Below, in pieces: positions 48,178-56,429 of a stretch of DNA of 64,000 nucleotides (positions within the stretch are counted from its first letter, which is position 1; the number at the start of each line of letters is the position of its first letter). A model generated the notes under the pieces. It was not told where the DNA came from. It saw nothing but the letters and a program-made list of their open reading frames with translations, and searched no databases. The position numbers were made by a program, and so were the translations under genes. The stretch is from Ancylobacter rudongensis (GTDB lineage Bacteria; Pseudomonadota; Alphaproteobacteria; Rhizobiales; Xanthobacteraceae). The stretch covers positions 372,001 through 436,000 of the forward strand of contig NZ_FMTP01000001.1 in assembly GCF_900100155.1 (NCBI RefSeq), written 5' to 3'.

Positions 48178-48228
48178 CGCTATCCTCGGCTTCCTGATAG
48201 GGCGCGCGGGACGGGCTTGTCAAAGCAC

Positions 48229-48256
48229 TTGACTAAACTGTTTAGTTTGATATGTA
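48229..48256 (+). promoter_or_regulatory. Promoter with embedded TetR operator 1
   Basis: TTGACT (48229-48234) and TATGTA (48251-48256), 16 bp apart, are plausible -35 and weaker -10 elements. Between and over them is the perfect 15-bp palindrome ACTAAAC-T-GTTTAGT (48232-48246), an AT-rich TetR-type operator in a GC-rich context. Confidence 0.7.
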
Positions 48257-48268
48257 AAGCCAAGAATG

Positions 48269-48285
48269 AACTGAACGGTTTAGTT
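48269..48285. promoter_or_regulatory. TetR operator 2
   Basis: AACTGAACGGTTTAGTT, a 17-bp palindrome with seven of eight pairs matched, shares the GTTTAGT half-site with operator 1 and lies just before the efflux-adaptor start, 37 bp from the centre-to-centre of the first. Two sites suggest cooperative or dual binding by the divergent repressor. Confidence 0.7.
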
Positions 48286-48303
48286 GTCGCGCGGAGTGCC
48301 GTC

Positions 48304-49485
48304 ATGGCTCAGGCTGAAATCAAGGCATTGCCGGCTTTGGAGACGGAGCGTGCGCCGGCGGGCGAACCGATTCCGATCAAGGCCCGCAAGCCGGCGCCGG
48401 AGGTGTCGGAATCGGCGCTGCCCGCCGACGCGACGTCGCCGAAGGGCCCCCGTTCGCGCAAGAAGCTTGTCTTCGCCGCGCTCCTGCTCGCCGCGCTGGC
48501 GGGGGGCGGCGTCTACGGGCTCGACTGGTGGCAGGTGGGGCGCTTCCTCGTTTCCACCGATGACGCCTATGTCGGCGCCGACACCTCGATCCTCGCCGCA
48601 CGGGTTGCCGGCCACATCGTCGCGCTCGACGTCGAGACAAATCAGAGCGTGAAGGCCGGCGACGTCATCGCCCGCATCGACGATGGCGACTACCGGCTGG
48701 CGCTGCAGGCGGCGCAGGACAAGATCGCCACCCAGCAGGCGACCATCGACCGCTATGGCGAGCAGATGGCGGCGGCGCGGGCGCAGGTCGACCAGGCGAA
48801 GGCGCAGCTCGTCTCCGCCGAGGCCGAGCTTCAGCGGGCCGAACTCGAACTCGCCCGCCAGAGCGCGCTGATGAAGGACCAGTTTTCCAGCCGCGCCACC
48901 CAGGAGACCGCCCGCGCCGACCGCGACAAGGCCAAGGCCGCCGTCGACGCCGGCACCGCCGCCATCGCCTCGGCGCAGGCCGATGTTGCCGTCCTCGCCG
49001 CCCAGCGCACCGAGGCGCTGCGCACGCTCGACGAATTGAAGACCGCCCGCGACCAGGCGCAGCGCGACCTCGACTTTACGCTCGTGCGCGCCCCCTTCGA
49101 CGGCGTCGTCGGCAACCGCGCGGTGCAGCTCGGCCAGCTGGTGCAGTCCGGCACGCGGCTGGTCGCGCTGGTGCCGATGTCGCAGGTCTATGTCGACGCC
49201 AATTTCAAGGAGACCCAGCTCGGCCAGCTTCATCCCGGGCAGAAGGTCGACATCGAGGTCGACGCCTACCCGGACGAGACCTTCCACGGCCATGTGCTCA
49301 GCCTCGCCCCGGCCTCCGGCTCGGTGTTCAGCCTGCTGCCGCCGGAAAACGCCACCGGCAATTTCACCAAGATCGTGCAGCGCGTGCCGGTGCGGATCGA
49401 ACTGGACGAGGCCGCCCGCGCCAAGGCCGAGCTGCGCCCGGGCATGTCGGTGATCGCCACCGTCGACACCCGCGACGGCGCCTGA
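48304..49485 (+). CDS. emrA: EmrA-like membrane fusion protein
   Basis: A 393-residue HlyD-family periplasmic adaptor. A cytosolic N-terminal part of about 55 residues precedes a membrane helix (KKLVFAALLLAALAGGGVYG). The biotinyl-lipoyl halves are STDDAYVGADTSILAARVAG and FTLVRAPFDGVVGNRAV, separated by a long coiled-coil hairpin (about 115-245) with many Ala, Gln and Lys. It links the inner-membrane EmrB-like pump to an outer-membrane channel not found here. It starts under two TetR operators and ends 10 bases before emrB. Confidence 0.9.
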   Translation: MAQAEIKALPALETERAPAGEPIPIKARKPAPEVSESALPADATSPKGPRSRKKLVFAALLLAALAGGGVYGLDWWQVGRFLVSTDDAYVGADTSILAARVAGHIVALDVETNQSVKAGDVIARIDDGDYRLALQAAQDKIATQQATIDRYGEQMAAARAQVDQAKAQLVSAEAELQRAELELARQSALMKDQFSSRATQETARADRDKAKAAVDAGTAAIASAQADVAVLAAQRTEALRTLDELKTARDQAQRDLDFTLVRAPFDGVVGNRAVQLGQLVQSGTRLVALVPMSQVYVDANFKETQLGQLHPGQKVDIEVDAYPDETFHGHVLSLAPASGSVFSLLPPENATGNFTKIVQRVPVRIELDEAARAKAELRPGMSVIATVDTRDGA

Positions 49486-49495
49486 GGAGGCCGCC

Positions 49496-51079
49496 ATGTC
49501 CGACACGACAGTCACGGCAGCGGCCGGGCCAGGGGCGCCGCCGCGCGCCGCCTCCAGCGAGGGGCGGCGCATGTTCGCCTTCCTGTGCATGGTGTTCGGC
49601 ATGTTCATGGCGATCCTGGACATCCAGATCGTCTCGGCCTCGCTCTCGGAGATCCAGGCCGGCCTTGCCGCCTCGTCCGACGAGATTTCCTGGGTGCAGA
49701 CCAGCTATCTCATCGCCGAGGTGGTGATGATCCCGCTGTCGGGCTTCCTGTCGCGGGCGCTGTCGACGCGCTGGCTGTTCGCCGCCTCGGCGGTGGGCTT
49801 CACCGTGATGAGCTTCATGTGCGCCACCGCGACCTCGATCAACGAGATGATCGTCTACCGTGCGCTGCAGGGCTTTCTCGGCGGCGGCATGATCCCGACC
49901 GTGTTCGCCGCCGCCTATTCGATCTTCCCGCGCGAAAAGCAGTCCGTCGTCGCCCCGTTGATCGGCCTGGTGGCGACGCTGGCGCCGACCATCGGCCCGA
50001 CCATTGGCGGCTATCTCACCGACCTGTTCTCCTGGCACTGGCTGTTTCTGGTCAACATCATCCCCGGCATCTTCGTCGTCGTCACCACGGTGACGCTGGT
50101 GGATTTCGACGAGCCGGACCTCGCCTTGCTCGACCGCTTCGACTGGTGGGGGCTGCTGTTCATGGCCGGTTTCCTTGGCAGCCTCGAATTCGTGCTGGAG
50201 GAGGGGCCGACCAATGACTGGTTCGAGGACCACTGGATCGTGCTCTTCACGGTGCTTTGCGGCGTGTCGGCGGTGGCGTTCTTCGCCCGCGTCTTCATGG
50301 CCCGCGAGCCGGTGGTGGATTTGCGCGCCTTCGCCAACCGCAATTTCGCCGTCGGCTCCGCCTTCAGCTTCGTGGTCGGCATCGGGCTCTACGGGCTGAC
50401 CTATCTCTATCCGCTCTATCTCGCCCAGGTGCGCGGCTACTCGGCGCTGATGATCGGCGAGACCATGTTCGTCTCCGGCCTCGCCATGTTCCTGTGCGCG
50501 CCGATTGCCGGGCGGCTGATGGGCAAGGTCGATCCGCGGGCGATGATCGCCTTCGGCTTCGCCGCCTTCGCCCTCGGCACCTGGCAGGTCACCGGGCTGA
50601 CGGCGGACTGGGATTTCTGGGAGCTGCTGGTGCCGCAGATCCTGCGCGGCGTCGGCATCATGATGGCGATGATCCCGATCAACAACATCTCGCTCGGCAC
50701 CCTGCCGCCGGACCAGCTGAAGAACGCTTCCGGCCTGTTCAACCTGATGCGCAATCTCGGCGGCGCGGTGGGCCTCGCCCTCATCAACACCGTGCTCAAC
50801 GACCGCTGGGACCTGCACCTCGCCCGGCTGCACGAGAATGTGCAGTGGGCCAACGCCGCCGCCGTCGAGCGGCTGCAGGCGATGACGCAGGCGCTCGCCG
50901 CCATGGGCTCGGATGCCGGCGCGGTGGCGCTGAAGCTGATGAGCGCGCAGGTGCGGGTGCAGGCGCAGGTGATGGCGTTCTCCGACGTCTTCCTCGTCCT
51001 CACCGTGCTGTTCTCAGCCCTGTTCTTCGCCGCGCCGCTGCTGAGCCGGCCGAGGCACAAGGTGGAGGGCGGGCACTGA
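49496..51079 (+). CDS. emrB: EmrB-like MFS multidrug efflux transporter (DHA2)
   Basis: A 527-residue inner-membrane drug:proton antiporter with about 14 helices. DHA2 motifs are MAILDIQIVSASLSEIQAGL, SWVQTSYLIAEVVMIPLSGFL, QGFLGGGMIPTVFAAAYSI and GPTIGGYLTD. The last part, a loop with NLGGAVGLALINTVL, matches the EmrB family. It is cotranscribed with emrA; the drug is unknown. The start ATG follows GAGGCC and gives MSDTTVTAAAGP. Confidence 0.93.
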   Translation: MSDTTVTAAAGPGAPPRAASSEGRRMFAFLCMVFGMFMAILDIQIVSASLSEIQAGLAASSDEISWVQTSYLIAEVVMIPLSGFLSRALSTRWLFAASAVGFTVMSFMCATATSINEMIVYRALQGFLGGGMIPTVFAAAYSIFPREKQSVVAPLIGLVATLAPTIGPTIGGYLTDLFSWHWLFLVNIIPGIFVVVTTVTLVDFDEPDLALLDRFDWWGLLFMAGFLGSLEFVLEEGPTNDWFEDHWIVLFTVLCGVSAVAFFARVFMAREPVVDLRAFANRNFAVGSAFSFVVGIGLYGLTYLYPLYLAQVRGYSALMIGETMFVSGLAMFLCAPIAGRLMGKVDPRAMIAFGFAAFALGTWQVTGLTADWDFWELLVPQILRGVGIMMAMIPINNISLGTLPPDQLKNASGLFNLMRNLGGAVGLALINTVLNDRWDLHLARLHENVQWANAAAVERLQAMTQALAAMGSDAGAVALKLMSAQVRVQAQVMAFSDVFLVLTVLFSALFFAAPLLSRPRHKVEGGH

Positions 51080-51118
51080 GTTTTCGGCTTCCCGTCAGGT
51101 CCGGCCCGTCCGGGCGTG

Positions 51119-51226
51119 ATGGGGAGGAGCGTCATGGCCGGGCTCACCGGCCCCGCCTGTCGGGAGGTCGCCCCCCGCCCGACAATGTGGAGGCCCGGCC
51201 CCGGCCCGGCCATGACGTTACCCCAT
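51119..51226. repeat. Long palindromic element
   Basis: The arms ATGGGG-CGTCATGGCCGGGC at 51119-51143 and GCCCGGCCATGACG-CCCCAT at 51204-51226 are perfect complements apart from small bulges; an inner hairpin TGTCGGG/CCCGACA occurs at 51159-51184. It starts 40 bp after emrB. The GTCATGGCCGGGC/GCCCGGCCATGAC ends resemble the REP-like family of alphaproteobacterial intergenic palindromes. Confidence 0.75.
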
Positions 51227-51287
51227 TGGCGACGCCCTGCGAGCCCCCCCGAAGGGCGTCCCGGTGCCCCGTCCCGTGCCCCCACCC

Positions 51288-51316
51288 TTGCCGTTTCGTT
51301 CGGCCTCGGCTATGAC
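51288..51316 (+). promoter_or_regulatory. Putative promoter of the leuA leader
   Basis: TTGCCG (51288-51293), 17 bp, then TATGAC (51311-51316) matches a housekeeping-type promoter at four of six bases each. Transcription would start about 30 bases before the leader-peptide start. Confidence 0.5.
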
Positions 51317-51349
51317 CGTGGCTCAGAGCAACCTCGCGAGAGCCGAGCC

Positions 51350-51454
51350 GTGACGCTGTCGTCCGCCCGCCGTTCTTCCGCGACCCCGACCGCGCTGCGG
51401 TTTCCGGGGAAGGCTCTGCTTGCGTTCGGGCTCCTTCTTCTTAGCCGCCCCTGA
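51350..51454 (+). CDS. leuL: Leucine-rich leader peptide of leuA (probable attenuator)
   Basis: A GTG-started 34-residue peptide whose end reads LLAFGLLLLSRP, with six leucines in nine residues, four in a row. The run uses CTC and CTT codons (CTT is uncommon in this GC-rich genome), the pattern expected where ribosome stalling senses leucyl-tRNA. The stop codon lies inside an inverted repeat CCCCTGAG...CTCAGGGG (51448-51455 and 51482-51489), which a stalled ribosome would keep from forming. No T-tract follows, so the mechanism may not be a simple intrinsic terminator. The peptide ends 140 bp before leuA. Confidence 0.72.
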   Translation: MTLSSARRSSATPTALRFPGKALLAFGLLLLSRP

Positions 51455-51489
51455 GGGCCGGCCGGGCTTCGCGCCTGGGCGCTCAGGGG
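51448..51489 (+). promoter_or_regulatory. Inverted repeat overlapping the leader stop codon
   Basis: Arms CCCCTGAG and CTCAGGGG are perfect complements, 26 bases apart. The left arm contains the last codon and TGA of the leader peptide. It is a candidate attenuator stem for leuA. Confidence 0.6.
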
Positions 51490-51594
51490 ATGACGCCGCC
51501 ACCCGAAGCCTACCCGTCAGATGTGCGCCGGACGATGCCGCAGGGGCCAACGAGCCCCGCTGTACCCGGCACCGGAGCCGAGAAGGAAGTCCCC

Positions 51595-53160
51595 ATGTCC
51601 ATTCCCCATGACCGCGTCGTCATCTTCGACACCACGCTGCGCGACGGCGAGCAGTGCCCCGGCGCCTCGATGACGCTGGAAGAGAAGCTGCAGGTCGCCG
51701 ACCTCCTCGACACGATGGGCGTCGACGTGATCGAGGCCGGCTTCCCCATCGCCTCCAATGGCGATTTCGAGAGCGTCGCCGAGATCGCCCGCCGCACGAA
51801 GCGGGCGGTGATCGCCGGCCTCGCCCGCGCCATTCCCGCCGATATCGCCCGCGCCGGCGAGGCGGTGAAGTTCGCCCAGCGCCCGCGCATCCACACCTTC
51901 GTCTCGACCTCGCCGATCCATCTGGAACACCAGATGCGCAAGACCCAGGATCAGGTGATCGACATCATCGCCGGCACGGTGGCGCAGGCGCGCAACCTCG
52001 TCGCCGATGTCGAGTGGTCGGCGATGGACGCCACCCGCACGCCGATCGACTATCTCCAGCGCTGCGTGGAGACGGCGGTCAAGGCCGGCGCCACCACCAT
52101 CAACCTGCCCGACACGGTGGGCTACGCCACCCCGTCCGAATATGAGGCGATGTTCCGCCAGGTTCGCGCCTACATCCTCGACCGCGTGCCCAATGGCGAG
52201 CAGATCATCTTCTCCGCCCATTGCCATGACGATCTCGGCCTGGCGGTCGCCAATTCGCTGGCGGCGCTGGCGGGGGGCGCGCGGCAGATCGAGTGCACGA
52301 TCAACGGGCTGGGCGAGCGTGCCGGCAATGCGGCGCTGGAAGAGGTGGTCATGGCCATCCGCACCCGCGGCGACGTGCTCCCCTATGCCACCGGCATCGA
52401 GGCGACCATGCTGACCCGCGCCTCCAAGCTGGTCTCGGCCGTCACCTCCTTCCCGGTGCAGTACAACAAGGCGATCGTCGGCCGGAACGCCTTCGCCCAT
52501 GAGAGCGGCATCCACCAGGACGGCATGCTGAAGAACAACACCACCTACGAGATCATGACCCCCGACAGCGTCGGCGTGTCGAAGACCTCGCTGGTCATGG
52601 GCAAGCATTCCGGCCGCGCCGCCTTCCGCGACAAGCTGAAGGCGCTGGGCTACGAGCTGGGCGAGAACGCGCTGAACGACGCTTTCAGCCGCTTCAAGGA
52701 ACTCGCCGACCGCAAGAAGGTGGTCTATGACGAGGACATCGAGGCGCTGGTTGATCACGAGATCGCCGCCGCGCATGACCGGATGAAGCTGGTGTCGCTC
52801 AGCGTCATCGCCGGCAGCCACGGCCCGCAGCGCGCCACCATGAAGATGAAGGTGGATGGCGTCGTCATAACAGAGGAATGCGAGGGCAATGGCCCGGTGG
52901 ACGCGGTGTTCAACTGCATCCAGGCCATCGTTCCGCACGCCGCCAAGCTGGCGCTGTATCAGGTCCACGCCGTCACCGAGGGCACCGATGCGCAGGCGGA
53001 AGTGTCGGTGCGGCTGGAGGATGGCGACAAGGCGGTGAACGGGCGCGGTTCCGACCCCGATACGCTGGTCGCCTCGGCGCAGGCCTATATCATCGCCCTC
53101 AACAAGCTGGCGACCAAGCGCGGCAGCCTGAACGCGCAGGCCCAGCCGGCGGCGGAATAG
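51595..53160 (+). CDS. leuA: 2-Isopropylmalate synthase
   Basis: A 521-residue enzyme starting leucine synthesis from ketoisovalerate and acetyl-CoA. The TIM barrel begins [13 protein letters not shown] (metal Asp at DTTLRDGEQ), with GAGFPIAS-like [30 protein letters not shown] and [14 protein letters not shown]. The C-terminal allosteric leucine-binding domain (about 390-515) is present, so it is the feedback-controlled LeuA type and not homocitrate synthase. The ATG at 51595 is preceded by AAGGAAG; the frame extends upstream into the leader region. It ends at an intrinsic terminator. Confidence 0.95.
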   Translation: MSIPHDRVVIFDTTLRDGEQCPGASMTLEEKLQVADLLDTMGVDVIEAGFPIASNGDFESVAEIARRTKRAVIAGLARAIPADIARAGEAVKFAQRPRIHTFVSTSPIHLEHQMRKTQDQVIDIIAGTVAQARNLVADVEWSAMDATRTPIDYLQRCVETAVKAGATTINLPDTVGYATPSEYEAMFRQVRAYILDRVPNGEQIIFSAHCHDDLGLAVANSLAALAGGARQIECTINGLGERAGNAALEEVVMAIRTRGDVLPYATGIEATMLTRASKLVSAVTSFPVQYNKAIVGRNAFAHESGIHQDGMLKNNTTYEIMTPDSVGVSKTSLVMGKHSGRAAFRDKLKALGYELGENALNDAFSRFKELADRKKVVYDEDIEALVDHEIAAAHDRMKLVSLSVIAGSHGPQRATMKMKVDGVVITEECEGNGPVDAVFNCIQAIVPHAAKLALYQVHAVTEGTDAQAEVSVRLEDGDKAVNGRGSDPDTLVASAQAYIIALNKLATKRGSLNAQAQPAAE

Positions 53161-53195
53161 GTCTTCCGGCCACGCGCACCGCCCCTGGAACGACG

Positions 53196-53227
53196 AGAGC
53201 CCCGGCCGATGGCCGGGGCTCTTTTCT
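53196..53227 (+). terminator. Intrinsic terminator of leuA
   Basis: Perfect 12-bp stem AGAGCCCCGGCC / GGCCGGGGCTCT with a three-base loop (GAT) followed by TTTCTTA. It is 35 bp after the leuA stop. Confidence 0.9.
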
Positions 53228-53343
53228 TATTCAGCGGCGCGCGCCTGTCGCGGCGGCCTGCGCGGTAGCGGCCATAATGCTGCCGGGAGCATCAAGGATG
53301 GCTGTGGGCACCACCGGAGGCTCCCCGTGCCGGCCCATCCTGC

Positions 53344-54087
53344 ATGATGCCCGTCTCGCCCCTGCCGAGCGTCGTCCACGGTCTGCTGAAAGCCGAAGAG
53401 CGCCGGTCGCCCCCGGCGCGCTCCGCCGCCGAGGCCGCTCGGCTGGCGGCGTCCGCGCTGCTGCATCTCGGCGTGCTGGCGGCCCTTGTGCTGGTGGGGG
53501 CGAGGGGCTTTCCCGAGCCGGCCGACCTGCCGGCGCTGGAAACCGAGATCATCAGCTCCCGAGACTTCGACGCGCTGCGCGCCGCACCATCGCCGGCCGT
53601 TACCCCGGCCGCGCCGTCGCCGGCGGCGGAAGCGCTGCCGCGCGCGGGCACGCCCCCGTCGCCCTCGCGCGCTCGCGCCGCCAAGCCGGCCGATCCGCCG
53701 GAGATGGTACGCCCCTCACGGATGCTCTCCGAACAGGCGATCGACAATGCCCGCAGCCGGGGCCTGCGCCGCGCGCTTGAGCGCCTGGGCGACGAGGAGC
53801 GCCTTGCCCAGCTTTGCGATCTTGAGGCGATGGAGCAGATCCATGCCTGGCGTGCGGATTTCCAGCCCGACCGGCTGGTCGACTACGCGTCAAGCGATAC
53901 GTCGCTGGAGGGCGTCGTCTTCACCGCAAGGGGCGGCGCGTTTCGCAGCCAACGCCAATGGTACGAGGTGTCGTATCGCTGCGAGCTGGACCCACCGTTG
54001 CGAAAGGTCGTGGGCTTCGCCTTCCATGTCGGCGCGGCGATCCCGCGCGAGGAGTGGGCCAGCTACAATCTTCCCACGCGGCATTGA
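53344..54087 (+). CDS. DUF930 protein
   Basis: A 247-residue protein with one membrane helix near residues 30-52 (ARLAASALLHLGVLAALVLVGARG), a Pro/Ala-rich linker with possible TonB-like topology (54-130), and a C-terminal DUF930 domain: LRRALERLGDEERLAQLCDLEAMEQI, FRSQRQWYEVSYRCELDP and VVGFAFHVGAAIPREEW. The single-anchored, periplasmic layout fits DUF930 proteins of Rhizobiales; their function is not known. Two adjacent ATGs at 53344 and 53347 are equivalent starts. It is convergent with the DUF6600 gene. Confidence 0.85.
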   Translation: MMPVSPLPSVVHGLLKAEERRSPPARSAAEAARLAASALLHLGVLAALVLVGARGFPEPADLPALETEIISSRDFDALRAAPSPAVTPAAPSPAAEALPRAGTPPSPSRARAAKPADPPEMVRPSRMLSEQAIDNARSRGLRRALERLGDEERLAQLCDLEAMEQIHAWRADFQPDRLVDYASSDTSLEGVVFTARGGAFRSQRQWYEVSYRCELDPPLRKVVGFAFHVGAAIPREEWASYNLPTRH

Positions 54088-54133
54088 GTGACGCGCCGGT
54101 CGGGCGCCTCGCAGTCTGGCCGCCACCAAGGAA

Positions 54134-54158
54134 GAGAGCCCCGGCGGCCGGGGCTCTC
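54134..54158. terminator. Bidirectional hairpin between convergent genes
   Basis: A perfect 11-bp stem GAGAGCCCCGG / CCGGGGCTCTC with a three-base loop, strikingly like the leuA terminator 900 bp upstream. It separates the DUF930 gene and the low-complexity gene on the other strand. There is no long T-tract. Confidence 0.65.
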
Positions 54159-54171
54159 TCGGTGGGCGCCG

Positions 54172-56238
54172 CTACGGCGCGCCTTGCGGGACCGGAGGCT
54201 CGCCCGGAGGCGGAACGCCCGGCTTGGCGCCGGCGGGACCGCCCGGAGGGCGCGGCTGGCCCTGAGGCGGGCGGGCCTGAGGCGGCTTGGCCTGAGGCGG
54301 CTTGGCCTGCGGCGGCTTTGCCTGCGCAGGGTTGGCCTGCTGCGGCGGTTTGGCCTGCGCCGGGGGCTGCTGCGGCTTCGGCTGACGCAGCTGTTGAACC
54401 TGCTCCTGACGTTGCTGCTGCTTGGCGCGCTGCTGCTCCTGCTGGGCGTTCTGCTTTTGCTGGCGCTCCTGCTGGCGCTGCTGCTGCTTGGCGCGCTGCT
54501 GTTCCTGCTGGACGGCCTGCTGTTTCTGCGCCTCGCCCTGCTTCTGCTGGCGCTCCTGCTGGCGGGCGCGCTGCTGCTCCTGCTGGGCGTTCTGCTTCTG
54601 CTGCCGATCGGCCTCGCGCTGCTTGCGGGTCTCGTCCTGCTTCTGCTGGACCTGCTGCTCCTTGAGGCGGCGCTGCTCCTGCCGCGTTTCCTGGCCCGCT
54701 GCCGGAGCGGGCGGACGGCCCGCCTCGGGCGCGCCAGTGGGGCGCGGGGCGTCGCCCGGTTGGCCGGGCGGCGGCCCGGCACGATCGGGAGTGGGTCCCG
54801 CGCCGGGGCCGGGCCGTACCGGCGGGGTGCCGGCGGCATCGGGACGCGGCTGGCCGGGATTCGCGCCAGGAATCGGACCGGGAATCGCACCGGGATTCGC
54901 GCCGGGGGTCGGACCGGCATTGGGCCGCTGGCCCGGCATTCCCGGCTGCCCATCGACGGCTGCGGGGCGCGGATCGGCTCCGCCGGGGCGGCCGGCGCCG
55001 GGGCGGGCGTCCGGTCCGCCCGGCCGGCCGGGAACGCCGCCGGGCGCGAAGCCGGCGGGGCGGGCCTTTTCCGCCCGTTCGGCCCGCACGCGCTGCTCGG
55101 CCCGCAGCTTCTCATAGGTCTGGCGCCGCTTCTCCAGCGCCTCGCGCTGGGCGCGCTGGAAGGCATCGGCCCGCGCCGCGGCCTCCCGGCGCTCGTCGCG
55201 CAGCCCCTCCGCCCGGTCGCGCTGGAGATCGCGCACCTCGCGGCGGTAGCGGTCGGGGTTCTCGAAGCGCTGGTCGCGCAATTCGCGCCGGCGATCCGGC
55301 TGCAACAGGTTCAGCAGCGCCACCGAGGGGGCAAGGAAGCCCGGCACATCGCGGTCCTCGCGCACATATTGGCGGATCAGCGGGCGGCGGTCCGGCTCGA
55401 TCTCGCGCACGAAGCGCGGCGGCGGGCCACGCCGGTCGCCGAAGTCGAGGCGCGGGGCGAAGATGCCCAGCGCGTTGCTGCGCGGGTCATAGAACACGTC
55501 GTCGCGCCGCTCGACATAATAGACCTCGCGGCTGACGAGGCGCTCGCGGATCGGCGCGTCATAGACGCCGGTGCCGAAACCGCGATTGACGTAGTAGCCG
55601 TCATCCCAGCTCGGCTCATAGATATCGGGGGCGGCCTCAAGGAAGATGTTGATTTCCGGGATCGGCGCCACATGCACAGCGAGGTTCTCCTCGGCGATGT
55701 AGCGGTCCTCGACGAACACCCAGCTCTCCGCCACCGGCGGGGCATAGTGGTCCGGCCTGCCGATCGCATAGCCGGGCCGATCGGGGGCGATCGGGGCCCA
55801 GCCGGTCTTGCCGCCGCCGCGCCGCCACGTCACCCAGGCCGGCGCCCAGGTGTCGCCCGGCACCCAGAACCAGCCATAGGCGGGATCATAGCCCCAGCGG
55901 CCGTAATGATAGGTGGCCCAGCCGAACGGCTCGTAGGATTCCCAGTACCAGCCATAGGCGTCCGTCCACACCCAGCGGCCCTCCTGATAGGGACGCCAGC
56001 CGGGCCCGACATCGGAGGGGATGAACACATAGCGGTAGTCGGGATGCTCGACCCAGGTACCAAACTGGCCGAGCTGGTCGTAGAACAGATCGACATCCAT
56101 CGTTGCGCTGCCGCCCTGCGGTCCGGCCTGCGCCAGCTGCACCGGGGCGTTCTGCGCCAGGGCGGGGAGGGTGGCGACCCCGGCGAGAAGACTGGCGCCA
56201 AGTCCAGCGACGAGAAAGGGGCGTTTCAGGCGAAGCAT
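54172..56238 (-). CDS. DUF6600-type protein with low-complexity Gln/Arg/Pro tail
   Basis: A 688-residue exported protein. Signal peptide to about ALAQ (residue 25). Residues 35-190 carry the Trp/Tyr-rich repeats of DUF6600: YQEGRWVWTDAYGWYWESYE, YGRWGYDPAYGWFWVPGDTW and WAPAWVTWRRGGGKTGW. The central region (280-400) is helical and Arg/Glu-rich. It ends with about 250 residues of low complexity: Gly/Pro-rich, then long Gln/Arg/Lys coiled-coil blocks (QQEQQRARQQERQQKQ type), then KPPQA repeats. The function is unknown. The ATG at 56238 has GGAGG nine bases upstream; the longer frame at 56316 was rejected. Confidence 0.78.
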   Translation of the reverse strand: MLRLKRPFLVAGLGASLLAGVATLPALAQNAPVQLAQAGPQGGSATMDVDLFYDQLGQFGTWVEHPDYRYVFIPSDVGPGWRPYQEGRWVWTDAYGWYWESYEPFGWATYHYGRWGYDPAYGWFWVPGDTWAPAWVTWRRGGGKTGWAPIAPDRPGYAIGRPDHYAPPVAESWVFVEDRYIAEENLAVHVAPIPEINIFLEAAPDIYEPSWDDGYYVNRGFGTGVYDAPIRERLVSREVYYVERRDDVFYDPRSNALGIFAPRLDFGDRRGPPPRFVREIEPDRRPLIRQYVREDRDVPGFLAPSVALLNLLQPDRRRELRDQRFENPDRYRREVRDLQRDRAEGLRDERREAAARADAFQRAQREALEKRRQTYEKLRAEQRVRAERAEKARPAGFAPGGVPGRPGGPDARPGAGRPGGADPRPAAVDGQPGMPGQRPNAGPTPGANPGAIPGPIPGANPGQPRPDAAGTPPVRPGPGAGPTPDRAGPPPGQPGDAPRPTGAPEAGRPPAPAAGQETRQEQRRLKEQQVQQKQDETRKQREADRQQKQNAQQEQQRARQQERQQKQGEAQKQQAVQQEQQRAKQQQRQQERQQKQNAQQEQQRAKQQQRQEQVQQLRQPKPQQPPAQAKPPQQANPAQAKPPQAKPPQAKPPQARPPQGQPRPPGGPAGAKPGVPPPGEPPVPQGAP

Positions 56239-56429
56239 GGGCACCTCCGGCGGCTTTGCAGTGGTCGTAAACGCCGCTGCGCGCCGAAGGTTGCAAATAA
56301 TCCGGGCGGCTTTCATTCCCCGCGTCGGGTCGGAAACCCCATTCGAACAGATCGCGGCAAAAATACGCCGACTTCATGTCGCCGGCCATCTGGACGGAAT
56401 CGGCAAGAAAGCAAGTTGAGGGAGGGCGA

